Positions 36,567 to 46,519 of a DNA stretch of 64,000 bases are shown piece by piece. The stretch covers positions 16,360 to 80,359 of the forward strand of contig CAUJDL010000087.1 in the NCBI GenBank assembly GCA_963169635.1, in the 5' to 3' direction. Position 1 is the first letter of the stretch. Each line of letters starts with the position of its first letter. The notes beneath the pieces are model-generated. The model did not search any database, was not told where the DNA came from, and was given only the letters and a program-made list of their open reading frames with translations. This DNA comes from Bacteroidota bacterium. Its GTDB lineage: Bacteria; Bacteroidota; Bacteroidia; Chitinophagales; Chitinophagaceae. The position numbers were made by a program, and so were the translations under genes.

Positions 36567-39500
36567 ATGAAAAAATTTTTACTAACACTTTTGATTGGCA
36601 TTATTGCATTTGCAGTACAGAGTCAAACTCCTGTACCAATGGCTTCTCAAACTAACTTAACATATACTGAAACATTTGCAGATATTAATAATTGGGTTTT
36701 TAAAACAAGCCCTGATGATGGAACTTTTATTGCAGGAAATGGTGCAGCAGCTTGGCTTGGTTTAGATGTGATGAGTATAGGTACTATTCCTAGTGCAACA
36801 TTCATTACAAAAAGTTCTACCTTTTTTCAGATAGCACCTACAGGCAATGGAGGTTATAGTAGTGGTATTATTAAAGGCAATCAAAAGATAGAAATGTTAG
36901 CTACGGGTACTACTAATAATACAAACTCTGTAGCCATAGATTTTTTAATGGATTTTACAGGTATAAATGCAGGTACTTTAAGTTTCGATTGGGCTTCTAT
37001 TAATAACTCTACTGGTAATAGAAGTAGTTCTTTAAAAGTTTATGCATCTGTAGATGGTGTAAACTTTACAGAAATTACCAGTGCACAAGTTTTAAATTTT
37101 ACCAATAATAATCCATCTGCAGGTAGTATTGCAAATGTGGCATTACCAACAATATTTAATAACAGTGCAACAGCACGTTTACGTTTTTATTATTATAATG
37201 GTACAGGAGGTTCTACAGGTAGCAGACCAAGATTAAGTATAGATAATGTAAAAGTTACAGCAGTATCTAATGTGCCATGTACAGCACCAACAGCACAGCC
37301 TACAAATTTTTTATTAGGCACTGTAATACATAATGCAATTAGTTTTTCTTATACTGCTGCAAGCCCTGCACCTAATAATTATTTAATTTTAATGAGTAAT
37401 AATAGTAATCTTACATCATTGCCAGTTAATGGTATTAACTATAATATTGGCGATGCTTTAGGCGATGCAACAGTTGTAGGTATTACTAATAACAACAACT
37501 TTACTGCAACAGGTTTAGATTTATCTACTACTTATTATTTCTTTATTTTTTCTGTCAATAATTCTTGTACTGGTGGTCCATTGTATTTAACAACATCGCC
37601 ACTTACAGGCAATGCAACAACAACAGCAGGTGCTTTGCCTTGTACTGCACCAACTACACAACCTACTAACTTAACATTTACCAATAAAACTACAAGTAGT
37701 ATTTCTGGTAGTTTTTCTCCAGCAGCAAATACAGATGAGTATTTAATTATTAGAAGTCTTTCATCTACATTTACTGGTACAATTAATAATGGTACAGTAT
37801 ATAATGGAGGATATTTTTTAGGAAATGGAAGTGTTGTAACCAGAACAGCAGATACAAATTTTACTGCTAATAATTTAGTGAGTGGTACTACTTATTATTT
37901 TTATGTTTTTGGATTAAATAGATTAAACTGTACCAATGGTCCTGCTTATAATACTACTAATCCATTAACTGGTAATACACCAACAATTGCATTACCAACT
38001 TGTGCAGAACCTACTGCACAACCAACACAATTAAATTTAGTAGCATCAAATAATTATATCAATGGTTATTTTAAAGCTTCTACTTCTGCAGATGGATATT
38101 TAATTGTTAGAACTACAAGTGCTACGCTTTCATTATCACCTCAAAATAGTACTACATATACAGAAGGTAGTAGTTTAGGTAATGGAATTATTATTCAAAA
38201 TAGTGCTGCTACTGCATTTATAGATATTAATTTATCTACAACAACAACTTATTATTATCACATTTTTGCAAAGAACGAAAATTGTGTAGGTGGTGTAAAA
38301 TATTTAATTGTAAATCCATTAATGGGTAATGCTACTACAACTGCATTAGCAATATCAAATTGGTATTATGGAAATTTACATGCACACTCTGCTTATTCAG
38401 ATGGTAATCAAGATAATTTAACATTAACACCTGCTAATGATTATGCTTATGCAAAAAATTCTTTGTGTATGGATTTCTTAGGTATCTCAGATCATAATCA
38501 TGCAGGTGCAGGTATGAGTATTAATCATTGGTTGCCTGGATTAAATCAAGCTGCTGCAGCTACTACTACAGATTTTCTTGCATTATATGGAATGGAGTGG
38601 GGTGTAATAAGTAATGGTGGACATGTGTTAGTGTATGGTACAGACCAATTAATAGGTTGGGAAACGAATAACTATAATGTATATGTACCTAAAAGTAATT
38701 ATTTAGGTACACCAGAAACTAATGGTACTACAGGTTTATTTAGAACAATTAATAATTTAGGTGGAAATACTTTTGCAACATTAGCACATCCATCTTTCTC
38801 TGATTATAATGGAATTGCCAACATTGCATTTAATGCAACTGCAGATAGTGCAATTGTAGGTGCTGCTGTTGCAAGTGGTATTGCTTTTAGTACAAACACT
38901 ACTTACTCAAATCCACCAAGCTCTTTTAGTTATATAGATTTTTATACAAGAATGTTAAGTAAAGGATATCGTATTGGCCCAACAATGGATCATGATAATC
39001 ACTATACTAATTTTGGTAGAAGTAATCATAACAGATTAGTAGTTGTTGCACCATCACTTACACAAACTAATTTCTTTAATGCTATGCGTAGCAGAAGTTT
39101 TTATGCTACAGAAGATTGCGATACTAAAGTAATATTTACATTAAATAATGCTACTATGGGAAGTATCATTTCTGGAGATCAAGCACCAGCAATAACTGTA
39201 TATGCTTACGACCCAACAAATCCAAGTTTTGTAGCTACTATTCGTTTAATGTATGGTGTTGCAGGTAGTGGAATATTACCTGTACAAATTGCCACAGTTA
39301 ATAGTGATAAACTAACATTTACTGATATTGATTTACCAGATAATGTAAATGGATATTATTATGCTGATATTTTAATAGGTGGTGGAAGAACAATTACTGC
39401 ACCTATTTGGTACACAAAAAACACTGTAGTACCTGTTAAGTTAGTTTCATTAAATGCAACATTAAATAATGAACGTAATTGGGTAAATATTTCTTGGTTA

Positions 39501-39980
39501 ACTACTAATGAAGTAAATAGTCATTTTTATGTTGTAGAAAAATCTGAAGATGGTATCAACTTTAAATCATTTGATACTATAAAAGCTAATAACTATCATG
39601 GTTTAAATTATTATGATGCTTTAGATAAAACGCCTTTTGCTAAAACAACTTATTACCGTTTAAAACAATTTGATGTAGATGGTAGTTTTACATACTCTAA
39701 AATTGTAGCTGTACAATTAAATAATCATTTTTACTTGTTTAATTTTTATCCAAACCCTGTACATAATTCTGCTGTAGCAGAAATTAATGTAAATACAAAT
39801 ACTGAAACTGTTATTACAATTACAGATATTACAGGCAGAGTTGTAAAAAAACAATCAGTAAAATTACAAAGAGGAGTACAACAAGTAACTTTAGATTTTA
39901 GCAATTTACATGCAGGAAATTATCAAGCAACTATGTATATAAATGGACAAACCATTACTCGTAAAATTGTAAAATTATAA
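36567..39980 (+). CDS. Secreted PHP-type metallohydrolase with three N-terminal repeats and a T9SS type A sorting tail
   Basis: 1137 aa. The signal peptide is MKKFLLTLLIGIIAFAVQSQ. About 25-230 is a jelly-roll-like domain. Three repeats of about 118 residues follow (about 237-590), each opening with a pattern like CTAPTAQPTN and ending near NPLTGNATTT, fibronectin-like. The catalytic part (about 594-900) is a PHP/CehA-like metal-dependent phosphoesterase: NLHAHSAYSDGNQ (HxH metal site), FLGISDHNHAGAG, YGMEWGVIS, LAHPSFSDYNG and GPTMDHDNH all supply expected metal ligands. The final 80 residues (FYPNPVHNSAVAEI...TDITGRVVKKQSV...LHAGNYQATMYINGQTITRKIVKL) form a type A T9SS sorting domain. So it is an exported phosphohydrolase or nuclease-like enzyme, substrate unknown. 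Confidence 0.9.
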   Translation: MKKFLLTLLIGIIAFAVQSQTPVPMASQTNLTYTETFADINNWVFKTSPDDGTFIAGNGAAAWLGLDVMSIGTIPSATFITKSSTFFQIAPTGNGGYSSGIIKGNQKIEMLATGTTNNTNSVAIDFLMDFTGINAGTLSFDWASINNSTGNRSSSLKVYASVDGVNFTEITSAQVLNFTNNNPSAGSIANVALPTIFNNSATARLRFYYYNGTGGSTGSRPRLSIDNVKVTAVSNVPCTAPTAQPTNFLLGTVIHNAISFSYTAASPAPNNYLILMSNNSNLTSLPVNGINYNIGDALGDATVVGITNNNNFTATGLDLSTTYYFFIFSVNNSCTGGPLYLTTSPLTGNATTTAGALPCTAPTTQPTNLTFTNKTTSSISGSFSPAANTDEYLIIRSLSSTFTGTINNGTVYNGGYFLGNGSVVTRTADTNFTANNLVSGTTYYFYVFGLNRLNCTNGPAYNTTNPLTGNTPTIALPTCAEPTAQPTQLNLVASNNYINGYFKASTSADGYLIVRTTSATLSLSPQNSTTYTEGSSLGNGIIIQNSAATAFIDINLSTTTTYYYHIFAKNENCVGGVKYLIVNPLMGNATTTALAISNWYYGNLHAHSAYSDGNQDNLTLTPANDYAYAKNSLCMDFLGISDHNHAGAGMSINHWLPGLNQAAAATTTDFLALYGMEWGVISNGGHVLVYGTDQLIGWETNNYNVYVPKSNYLGTPETNGTTGLFRTINNLGGNTFATLAHPSFSDYNGIANIAFNATADSAIVGAAVASGIAFSTNTTYSNPPSSFSYIDFYTRMLSKGYRIGPTMDHDNHYTNFGRSNHNRLVVVAPSLTQTNFFNAMRSRSFYATEDCDTKVIFTLNNATMGSIISGDQAPAITVYAYDPTNPSFVATIRLMYGVAGSGILPVQIATVNSDKLTFTDIDLPDNVNGYYYADILIGGGRTITAPIWYTKNTVVPVKLVSLNATLNNERNWVNISWLTTNEVNSHFYVVEKSEDGINFKSFDTIKANNYHGLNYYDALDKTPFAKTTYYRLKQFDVDGSFTYSKIVAVQLNNHFYLFNFYPNPVHNSAVAEINVNTNTETVITITDITGRVVKKQSVKLQRGVQQVTLDFSNLHAGNYQATMYINGQTITRKIVKL

Positions 39981-40005
39981 TAGTAGAAAAATTAATTTGT
40001 AAAAG

Positions 40006-41706
40006 TTAGTCTTTACTTAATTGTAAGTCTAAAAGTTTAATTTGTAAAGATTTTTCGCCATTCCATTCATTTATATCAATGGTAAAAACAATATCCATTG
40101 GTTTGTTTTGTTCTATTAATGCAAATTTATTAGCCATATTAAAACCAATGCCACTAAAGGTTGTATCGTTTTGTTTAACTACAATTTTTAAATGAATATC
40201 TTTTACAACTTTAGAATAACCTGTATCTATTACATTTTTTGCAATAAAAACTGGTCGCATATTTTCTGGACCAAAAGGCTCCATTTGTGTAATGATATTA
40301 AAGAAAGAAAAGTTTATTTCATCAAAATTAATTTCAGCATCAATGACAATTTCTGGTATTAATTGTTCTGGAGTTATTGTATTAGCAACTACTTGTTCAA
40401 AAGCGTTTTTAAAATTCTCTAAATTTTCTGGTAATAAGCTTAAACCAGCAGCAGCAAAATGCCCACCATAAGCAGTTAAATAATTTTTACAAGCATGTAT
40501 AGCTTCATATAAATTAAAGCCAGCAACACTTCTGGCACTTCCAGCAATTATATCTCCACTTTTAGTAAGTACAATAGTTGGTTTGTAATAAGTTTCAATT
40601 AATCTGCTTGCTACAATACCTACTACACCTTTATGCCAACTTTCATGATATACAACAGTTGTGTTTTTTAAAATGGTAGATGAGTCGTTTTCTATCATTG
40701 CTAAAGCATGTTCAGTAATGCTTACATCTGCTTCTCTTCTTTCATTATTATCTGTATGTAAAATAGCTGCAAGTTGTAAAGCTTTTTGTTCATCTTTTTC
40801 TATAAAAAGTTGTACAGCTTTTTTTGCATCATCCATTCTTCCTGCAGCATTAATTCTTGGTGCTACAATAAAAACTAAATTATTAACTGTAATATTTTTT
40901 TGCACATTAGCTAATTGCATTAATGCTTTAATACCAATGTTGGGGTTTTCATTTATTTTTTTTAAACCATAAAAAACAAGTACTCTGTTTTCGTCTGTTA
41001 TAGGTACAATATCTGCAGCAATTGCAGTAGCTACTAAATCTAAAAATTGTAAATAACTGTTTTCATCTAATTGTAATTTTTCTGCAATAGCTTGCATAAA
41101 TTTAAAACCAACACCACAGCCACATAATTCTTTAAATGGATAATTACAATCTTTTTGTTTAGCATTTAAAATAGCAACTGCATTGGGTAATATATTATCA
41201 GGTAAATGATGATCGCAAACAATAAAATCTATATGTAAAGTTTTTGCATAATCAATTAATGCTACACTTTTAATACCACAATCTAAAGAAATGATTAATG
41301 AAATATTTTTAGCTGCAGCATAATCTATACCTTCTTTACTAATACCATATCCTTCTTTGTATCTATGAGGAATATAGAAATCTATGTTATGATAAATGTT
41401 TTGTAAAAAACTGTACATAGCAGCAACACTAGTAGTTCCATCTACATCATAATCTCCATAAACTAAAATATTTTCTTGATTATTGATAGCTTGTAATAAT
41501 CTATCAACAGCTTTATCCATGTCTTTCATTAACCATGGATTGTGTAAGTGATGTAAAGATGGACGAAAATAATTTTTAGCAGCATCAAAATTATCAATAC
41601 CTCGTTGTACAAGTATTTTACAAATAGTATTATTAATATTTAAAGCTTGTTGTAAAGCAGTTGTTTTTTGTGTAGCTGCTTCTAAAATATTCCATCTTTT
41701 TTGCAT
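40006..41706 (-). CDS. recJ: Single-stranded-DNA-specific 5'-3' exonuclease RecJ
   Basis: DHH-family exonuclease acting in recombination, mismatch and base-excision repair. At 566 aa it has the common bacterial length. The catalytic motifs are LVYGDYDVDGTTSVA (about 82-95), SLDCGIKS, FIVCDHHLPDN (DHH, near 167) and APRINAAGRMDDAKKAV. The DHHA1 part shows GGHFAAAGLSL. The C-terminal OB-like domain closes with IDINEWNGEKSLQIKLLDLQL. It begins 12 bases after the stop of the polyprenyl synthase gene and is likely co-transcribed with it. Its 3' end converges on the PHP protein gene, 25 bases away. Confidence 0.97.
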   Translation of the reverse strand: MQKRWNILEAATQKTTALQQALNINNTICKILVQRGIDNFDAAKNYFRPSLHHLHNPWLMKDMDKAVDRLLQAINNQENILVYGDYDVDGTTSVAAMYSFLQNIYHNIDFYIPHRYKEGYGISKEGIDYAAAKNISLIISLDCGIKSVALIDYAKTLHIDFIVCDHHLPDNILPNAVAILNAKQKDCNYPFKELCGCGVGFKFMQAIAEKLQLDENSYLQFLDLVATAIAADIVPITDENRVLVFYGLKKINENPNIGIKALMQLANVQKNITVNNLVFIVAPRINAAGRMDDAKKAVQLFIEKDEQKALQLAAILHTDNNERREADVSITEHALAMIENDSSTILKNTTVVYHESWHKGVVGIVASRLIETYYKPTIVLTKSGDIIAGSARSVAGFNLYEAIHACKNYLTAYGGHFAAAGLSLLPENLENFKNAFEQVVANTITPEQLIPEIVIDAEINFDEINFSFFNIITQMEPFGPENMRPVFIAKNVIDTGYSKVVKDIHLKIVVKQNDTTFSGIGFNMANKFALIEQNKPMDIVFTIDINEWNGEKSLQIKLLDLQLSKD

Positions 41707-41718
41707 GATAAATTTTGT

Positions 41719-42681
41719 CTAGTATGTTCTATCAGTTGTATATCTTACTAACTCTTCTAAAGCATCTCTTACATCAGATTTTGGAAACTTGTATAAAATA
41801 TTTAAAGCTTCATCTCTATATGCAATCATTTTTTTTGTAGCATAATCAATTCCACCATGTTCATTCACCATATTAATTACATAATTTACTTTTTCTTTTT
41901 CTGTGTTTTGATTTTTTACTATGTAAATAATTTTTTTTCTTATTTCAGGCTTACAATTATTTAGGGTATAAATGATTGGGAGTGTAAGTTTTTTTTCTCT
42001 AATATCATTGCCTGTTGGTTTGCCTATATTTTTTCCATTGTAATCAAATAAATCATCTTTTATTTGAAAAGCCATACCAGTTTTTTCGCCAAATAATTTC
42101 ATCTTCTCAATATCATTTTCATTATTAAAAGTAGATGCTGCACCAGCGGCACAAGAAGATGCAAGTAAAGAAGCAGTTTTTCCTTTAATAATTTCGTAAT
42201 AAACATCTTCTTTTAAATTAAGGTTTCTAGATTTTTCTATTTGTAATAATTCTCCTTCACTCATTTCTTTTACAGCAGTAGATAAAATTTGTAAAATTTG
42301 GTGGTCTTTATTATTTAATGAAAGTAATAATCCTTTTGATAATAAATAATCACCTACTAATACAGCAATTTTATTTTTCCAAAGTGCATTGATAGAAAAA
42401 AAACCTCTACGTTGCATGGCATCATCTACAACATCATCATGTACTAAAGTAGCAGTATGTAATAGCTCTACTAAAGATGCTGCTCTATACGATGTTTCAT
42501 TAATATTGCCACCCAATTTTGCAGAAAGTAAAACAAACATAGGCCTCATTTGTTTCCCTTTTCTTTTCACTATATATTCCATTATTCTATCTAATAAAGC
42601 AACTCTACTTTTAACAGCTTCTTTAAAGTGAGATTCAAATAGTTTTAATTCGGTAGCAATTATATTTTTGGCAAGATTCAT
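41719..42681 (-). CDS. Trans-polyprenyl diphosphate synthase (long-chain type)
   Basis: Condenses isopentenyl diphosphate with an allylic diphosphate to make the side chain of quinones. The first aspartate-rich motif is LVHDDVVDDAMQRRG (about residues 80-93) and the second is FQIKDDLFDYNG (about 207-218), both complete. KGKQMRPMFVLLSAKLGG is the family's N-terminal block. At 320 aa, and without bulky residues just before the first motif (TATLVHDD), it resembles octaprenyl/heptaprenyl-type synthases more than short-chain IspA. Menaquinone chain synthesis is therefore the likely role, but chain length is inferred. Cytosolic. Followed at 12 bases by recJ. Confidence 0.94.
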   Translation of the reverse strand: MNLAKNIIATELKLFESHFKEAVKSRVALLDRIMEYIVKRKGKQMRPMFVLLSAKLGGNINETSYRAASLVELLHTATLVHDDVVDDAMQRRGFFSINALWKNKIAVLVGDYLLSKGLLLSLNNKDHQILQILSTAVKEMSEGELLQIEKSRNLNLKEDVYYEIIKGKTASLLASSCAAGAASTFNNENDIEKMKLFGEKTGMAFQIKDDLFDYNGKNIGKPTGNDIREKKLTLPIIYTLNNCKPEIRKKIIYIVKNQNTEKEKVNYVINMVNEHGGIDYATKKMIAYRDEALNILYKFPKSDVRDALEELVRYTTDRTY

Positions 42682-42787
42682 TGGTTTAAAAATAATGTTG
42701 CAATATACTTACACAAAATTTAATGACAAGTAATAGTTGTAGCACTAATTATCCTATAAATCATATATTGTTAAAATATAGAAATAT

Positions 42788-42818
42788 TTTGATTTTTTAT
42801 TTAGTTTAGCTACTTTTG
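42788..42818 (+). promoter_or_regulatory. Bacteroidota-type promoter of the first OmpA-family gene
   Basis: TTTG (42788-42791), exactly 19 bases of spacer, and TACTTTTG (42811-42818) match the primary sigma factor consensus of this phylum (TTTG-N19-TAnnTTTG) at every fixed position. The predicted start lies about 45 bases before the ATG. Confidence 0.75.
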
Positions 42819-42868
42819 CCCTCTGATTAAGTCTAAAACACTTCAACAATAACTTATAAATACATACT

Positions 42869-44401
42869 ATGACAAGCAAAAAGTACACATTACTTGCAAT
42901 TTTATTTACACTTTTTCAAGTGGCAAGTTTTGCTCAAAACACAGATTGGGGGTGGGATTGGAAAGATAGTTCTAAAATCCCTGCAAAAAGATTACCTCAA
43001 CACAATGAATTTTTAAACAATAATTACCCTTATCCTGCTCAACCACGTGATCAGTGGGAATTAGGTATTGCTGCAGGCCCATCATTTATTATTGGTGATA
43101 TAGGTCCAAAAATTGGGTTTGGTGGTTCTATTACTGCTCGTAAAGCAATTAACCATACATTCTCTTTAAGAGCTGGTTATATCGGTTCTGTAAATTCTGG
43201 TAAACCAAGTACATGGGGTGGTATTATAGGCCAAAATGAATATAAAAACTGGAGACATAGTGGTGCTCTTGATGTAATAGTTTCGTTAAATACAAAAAGC
43301 TACTACAGAGGAAACCATAAAACTAACTGGTATTTAACTGCAGGTTACGAATTTATTGCAACTAGAGTTACCTATAAAGATCCACTAACGGGTAATTTTA
43401 GAACTTTTTATGGTTTTGGATTTCCAAATTCTCAATCTGGAATTATTGGTACAGTTGGTGGAAATAAAATTAATGGCAGAAATGCATGGACTATGTTACA
43501 TGGTGCAAGTGTAGGTGCTGGTGTTGCTTATAAATTAAGCAATAAAACAAATATTAAATTAGAACAAAGATTTACTAAAATCCTTACAGGATACGATTAT
43601 TTAGATGCTGTAAAAAGTGGTAATAGTAATGATATGTATAGTTTTACAAGTGTAGGTGTTAATATTAATATGGGTAAAACATCTAAACGTGTACAACCAT
43701 TATGGTGGATTAATCCAAACAACTTTGCTTATAACGAGTTAAATGCTCCTAAGCACATGAAAATGCCAAAAGTTAAATTGGATGATGCAGATGCTGATGG
43801 TGTTACAGACCAATTTGATTTAGAGCCAAACACACCAAAAGGTGCTAAAGTAGATGCTCGTGGTCGTGCATTAGATACTGATGGTGATGGTGTTCCTGAT
43901 TATAAAGATAAAGAACCTCTTACAGCACAAAAATGTTTCCCTGTAAATAATGATGGCGTTGGTACTTGTCCAGAACCTCCTTGTTGCAAAGAATTAAGAG
44001 ATGTTTTAAATAAATTAAAAGAAGATTTAGATAATGGTTCAATAGGTACTAAAAATACTTGTACTATTGAAGAATTACCAAGTATTCAATTTAAAGGTAA
44101 TGCTAAATTAACTAAAGATGCACAAGCAGTTTTAGCAACTGTAGCTCAAAAAATTAATGCAAACCCTAACTGTAAAGTAAAAGTTATTGGTTATGGTGCT
44201 ACTAGCAAATCTGCACAACAAGCTAGTTGGGAAAAAGTAAATGCAGTAATTAAATACTTAGTAGAAAAACAAGGTATTGCTGAAAGCAGATTAATATTTA
44301 CTTATGGTCAGGATGGAGATGCAAATTCTGTAGATTTACAAGGAACTACAGAAGAAGGTCCAAATAGTGTACCTGCTCCACATCCAAACTTAAGAAAGTA
44401 A
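42869..44401 (+). CDS. OmpA-family outer-membrane protein with TSP3 linker (paralogue 1)
   Basis: 510 aa with signal peptide (LLAILFTLFQVASFAQ). The N-terminal half (about 60-290) is a beta-barrel-like region (DQWELGIAAGPSFIIGDIGPKIGFGGSITARKAI... FSLRAGYIGSVNSG). A short thrombospondin-3-like calcium-binding linker follows (DDADADGVTDQFDLEPNTPKGA, DTDGDGVPDYKDKEP), then a Cys-rich hinge (CFPVNNDGVGTCPEPPCCKEL). The C-terminal OmpA-like domain (about 390-500) is diverged but recognisable (LTKDAQAVLATVAQKINANPNCKVKVIGYG...ESRLIFTYG) and probably binds peptidoglycan. It has its own strong promoter and terminator. The next gene is a paralogue with the same layout, so the pair arose by tandem duplication. 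Confidence 0.93.
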   Translation: MTSKKYTLLAILFTLFQVASFAQNTDWGWDWKDSSKIPAKRLPQHNEFLNNNYPYPAQPRDQWELGIAAGPSFIIGDIGPKIGFGGSITARKAINHTFSLRAGYIGSVNSGKPSTWGGIIGQNEYKNWRHSGALDVIVSLNTKSYYRGNHKTNWYLTAGYEFIATRVTYKDPLTGNFRTFYGFGFPNSQSGIIGTVGGNKINGRNAWTMLHGASVGAGVAYKLSNKTNIKLEQRFTKILTGYDYLDAVKSGNSNDMYSFTSVGVNINMGKTSKRVQPLWWINPNNFAYNELNAPKHMKMPKVKLDDADADGVTDQFDLEPNTPKGAKVDARGRALDTDGDGVPDYKDKEPLTAQKCFPVNNDGVGTCPEPPCCKELRDVLNKLKEDLDNGSIGTKNTCTIEELPSIQFKGNAKLTKDAQAVLATVAQKINANPNCKVKVIGYGATSKSAQQASWEKVNAVIKYLVEKQGIAESRLIFTYGQDGDANSVDLQGTTEEGPNSVPAPHPNLRK

Positions 44402-44412
44402 TTTTAGCTGAG

Positions 44413-44421
44413 TTATCCACA
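44413..44421 (+). promoter_or_regulatory. DnaA-box-like site TTATCCACA
   Basis: Exact copy, 11 bases after the stop of OmpA paralogue 1 and before its terminator. Whether it acts at all is unknown. Confidence 0.35.
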
Positions 44422-44436
44422 TTTTTAATAAATTCT

Positions 44437-44467
44437 AAGGCTTCCTATTACAAGGAAGCCTTTTTTA
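44437..44467 (+). terminator. Intrinsic terminator after OmpA paralogue 1
   Basis: Perfect 10-bp stem AAGGCTTCCT / AGGAAGCCTT with a 6-base loop, running directly into TTTTTT. It separates the transcript of paralogue 1 from that of paralogue 2. Confidence 0.92.
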
Positions 44468-44573
44468 TTAACCAGTGTGGAATAATAATTTAAAAAAAGC
44501 TTGATATGCAACTATTTATTACAATTTACAGTCTGAAATTTGCGTTATAGGTTTTTTTAGGTTAAAAAACTTC

Positions 44574-44582
44574 TTATCCACA
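44574..44582 (+). promoter_or_regulatory. DnaA-box-like site TTATCCACA upstream of OmpA paralogue 2
   Basis: Exact copy, same orientation as the one at 44413, ending 34 bases before the ATG of the second OmpA-family gene. That is where a regulator would act on initiation or the leader. Confidence 0.45.
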
Positions 44583-44616
44583 TTCCTATGAATTGTTATA
44601 AACAATTTATTAAACT

Positions 44617-46344
44617 ATGGCAAGAAAAAAAATATCACTCCTAATAATTGCTTTTTTAGCAATTTCCACTTTTGGATATGCTCAATTAGGTGGTGCACAT
44701 GATTATTCAGATTCATCTTACATTGCTCCAAGAAATATGAAGCAACAAGATGACTTCTTAGCAAATAAAGGTAATTTCCCTTCTAAACCAAGAGACCAAT
44801 GGCAGTTTGGTATTTTTGTGGGCTATCCTTATGTAGATGGTGATTGCCCTACAGCTTTTAAAGGTTTAGGAAGTGGTTTTCAATCTTATACTTATGGGTT
44901 TGGAGTAAGTTTAAGAAAAGCGATGGGTTATGTATTTTCTATAAGAGGATCATTTGCTTATTATAATATGCTAGGTTTAGATTATCAACCTAACTCTAAT
45001 TTTAATAATAGCCCTGTAATTATGAATTTATATCAAGGTACAAATACAAGATATATTCATAATCATAGAACTATGGCATTTGTACCTTCAATTGAAGGTT
45101 TAGTTTCTCTTAGTAATATTATGTTTCATACAAAACAAAAACGCTGGAATGTTTATGGACTTTTTGGCTATGGAGCATTAATATATAACACCAAAATGAA
45201 CATAATGAAGCCAGATGGTTCTTCTTATGCTGCAGAATTTCTTCAAGTTGCTAATGCGTATAGCTCTGGTGTAAAAAGAGTGGAACTAAGAAAAATGTTG
45301 AGAAACTTGTTAGATGGATCTTACGAAACACAAGCAGAAGTAAATGATAGAAGACCAGGGCTAAATAAAAATTGGCATATAAGACATTGCTTTACTTCTG
45401 GTTTTGGAGTAGAATATAGAGTTGGAAAAAGTTGGTCATTAAGCCTTGAATATAAAAGAATGCAAACCAGAGATGATTATGTTGATGGTTGGTACAGACA
45501 AAGTGGCGATTTAAGATTCCCTGTATTTACTTCTGAATGGGATAATGTGGCATTTGGTGGTATTGGTGCAAACTTTAATATTGGTAACTCTAAGAAAAGA
45601 GTACCTCCATTATGGTGGTTAAACCCATTAGAATTTGCTTATGCAGATTTAAATAATAATAAGCAAGCTATTGCTAAAATGTTTAAAGTTAAAGATGATG
45701 ATAATGATGGCGTATTAAATGAATTAGATTTAGAGCCAAATACACCAGAAGGATGTCCTGTTGATACTCATGGAGTAACTGCAGATACAGATGGTGATGG
45801 TGTACCAGATTGTAAGGATAAAGAAAAACTTACTTTACAAAAATGTTTCCCAGTAGATGCTGATGGAGTTGGTAATTGTCCAGAACCTCCTTGTTGCGAT
45901 TCTTTAGCCAATAAAATTAATAATATTGGTGTAGTTGGTACAAATTCTAAAGAATGTAATATTAAAGATTTACCATCTGTACAATTCCGTGCAAATAGTT
46001 ATAAACTAACAAGCGATGCAGAAGCTGTACTATCAGTAATTGCAGATAAAATTAGAAATAACCCTAACTGTAATGTAAAAGTGATAGGTTATGGTAATAA
46101 AACAAAAGCACAACAACAACTTAGCTGGGATAGAGTAAATGCAATTATCAGATATTTAGTAGAGCAACAAGGTATTGCAGAAAATAGATTTATTTTTAGT
46201 TATGGCAGCGAGTCTGATGGTGATTTATTATCTGTAGATTTAATACCTACAATGGAAACAGGTCCAAATACTGTACAACCGCCACATCCTCAATTAAGAA
46301 AAGCTAAAACTACCAAAAAAGCAGCAAAGAGAAGTCCGTTTTAA
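44617..46344 (+). CDS. OmpA-family outer-membrane protein with TSP3 linker (paralogue 2)
   Basis: 575 aa, same plan as the upstream gene: signal peptide (SLLIIAFLAISTFGYAQ), shared leader block (MKQQDDFLANKGNFPSKPRDQWQFGIFVG), beta-barrel-like region, TSP3-like linker (DDDNDGVLNELDLEPNTPEGC, DTDGDGVPDCKDKEK), Cys-rich hinge (CFPVDADGVGNCPEPPCCDSL) and an OmpA-like domain (LTSDAEAVLSVIADKIRNNPNCNVKVIGYG). It differs by a longer barrel (an insertion near 200-250, LRKMLRNLLDGSYETQAEVNDRRPG) and a basic tail (KAKTTKKAAKRSPF). The basic end could aid envelope contacts. It is followed by its own terminator, then the TonB-like gene. Confidence 0.93.
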   Translation: MARKKISLLIIAFLAISTFGYAQLGGAHDYSDSSYIAPRNMKQQDDFLANKGNFPSKPRDQWQFGIFVGYPYVDGDCPTAFKGLGSGFQSYTYGFGVSLRKAMGYVFSIRGSFAYYNMLGLDYQPNSNFNNSPVIMNLYQGTNTRYIHNHRTMAFVPSIEGLVSLSNIMFHTKQKRWNVYGLFGYGALIYNTKMNIMKPDGSSYAAEFLQVANAYSSGVKRVELRKMLRNLLDGSYETQAEVNDRRPGLNKNWHIRHCFTSGFGVEYRVGKSWSLSLEYKRMQTRDDYVDGWYRQSGDLRFPVFTSEWDNVAFGGIGANFNIGNSKKRVPPLWWLNPLEFAYADLNNNKQAIAKMFKVKDDDNDGVLNELDLEPNTPEGCPVDTHGVTADTDGDGVPDCKDKEKLTLQKCFPVDADGVGNCPEPPCCDSLANKINNIGVVGTNSKECNIKDLPSVQFRANSYKLTSDAEAVLSVIADKIRNNPNCNVKVIGYGNKTKAQQQLSWDRVNAIIRYLVEQQGIAENRFIFSYGSESDGDLLSVDLIPTMETGPNTVQPPHPQLRKAKTTKKAAKRSPF

Positions 46345-46366
46345 TTTGCTCAATGAATAATAAATT

Positions 46367-46402
46367 AAGCTATCTATAAAAATTATAGGTAGCTTTTTTA
46401 TT
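46367..46402 (+). terminator. Intrinsic terminator after OmpA paralogue 2
   Basis: Thirteen-pair stem with one G-T pair (AAGCTATCTATAA / TTATAGGTAGCTT) around a short A loop, followed by a T-run. It starts 23 bases after the stop codon. Confidence 0.85.
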
Positions 46403-46519
46403 TAATTACTATAATCAAAAATACTTAACCTTTATTTATGTATAAAAGTGCATACTTACATCATTAATAAGCTAATTTTCAACAATCAATATTTTCATTT
46501 ATTTATAAATTAAGTTTGT

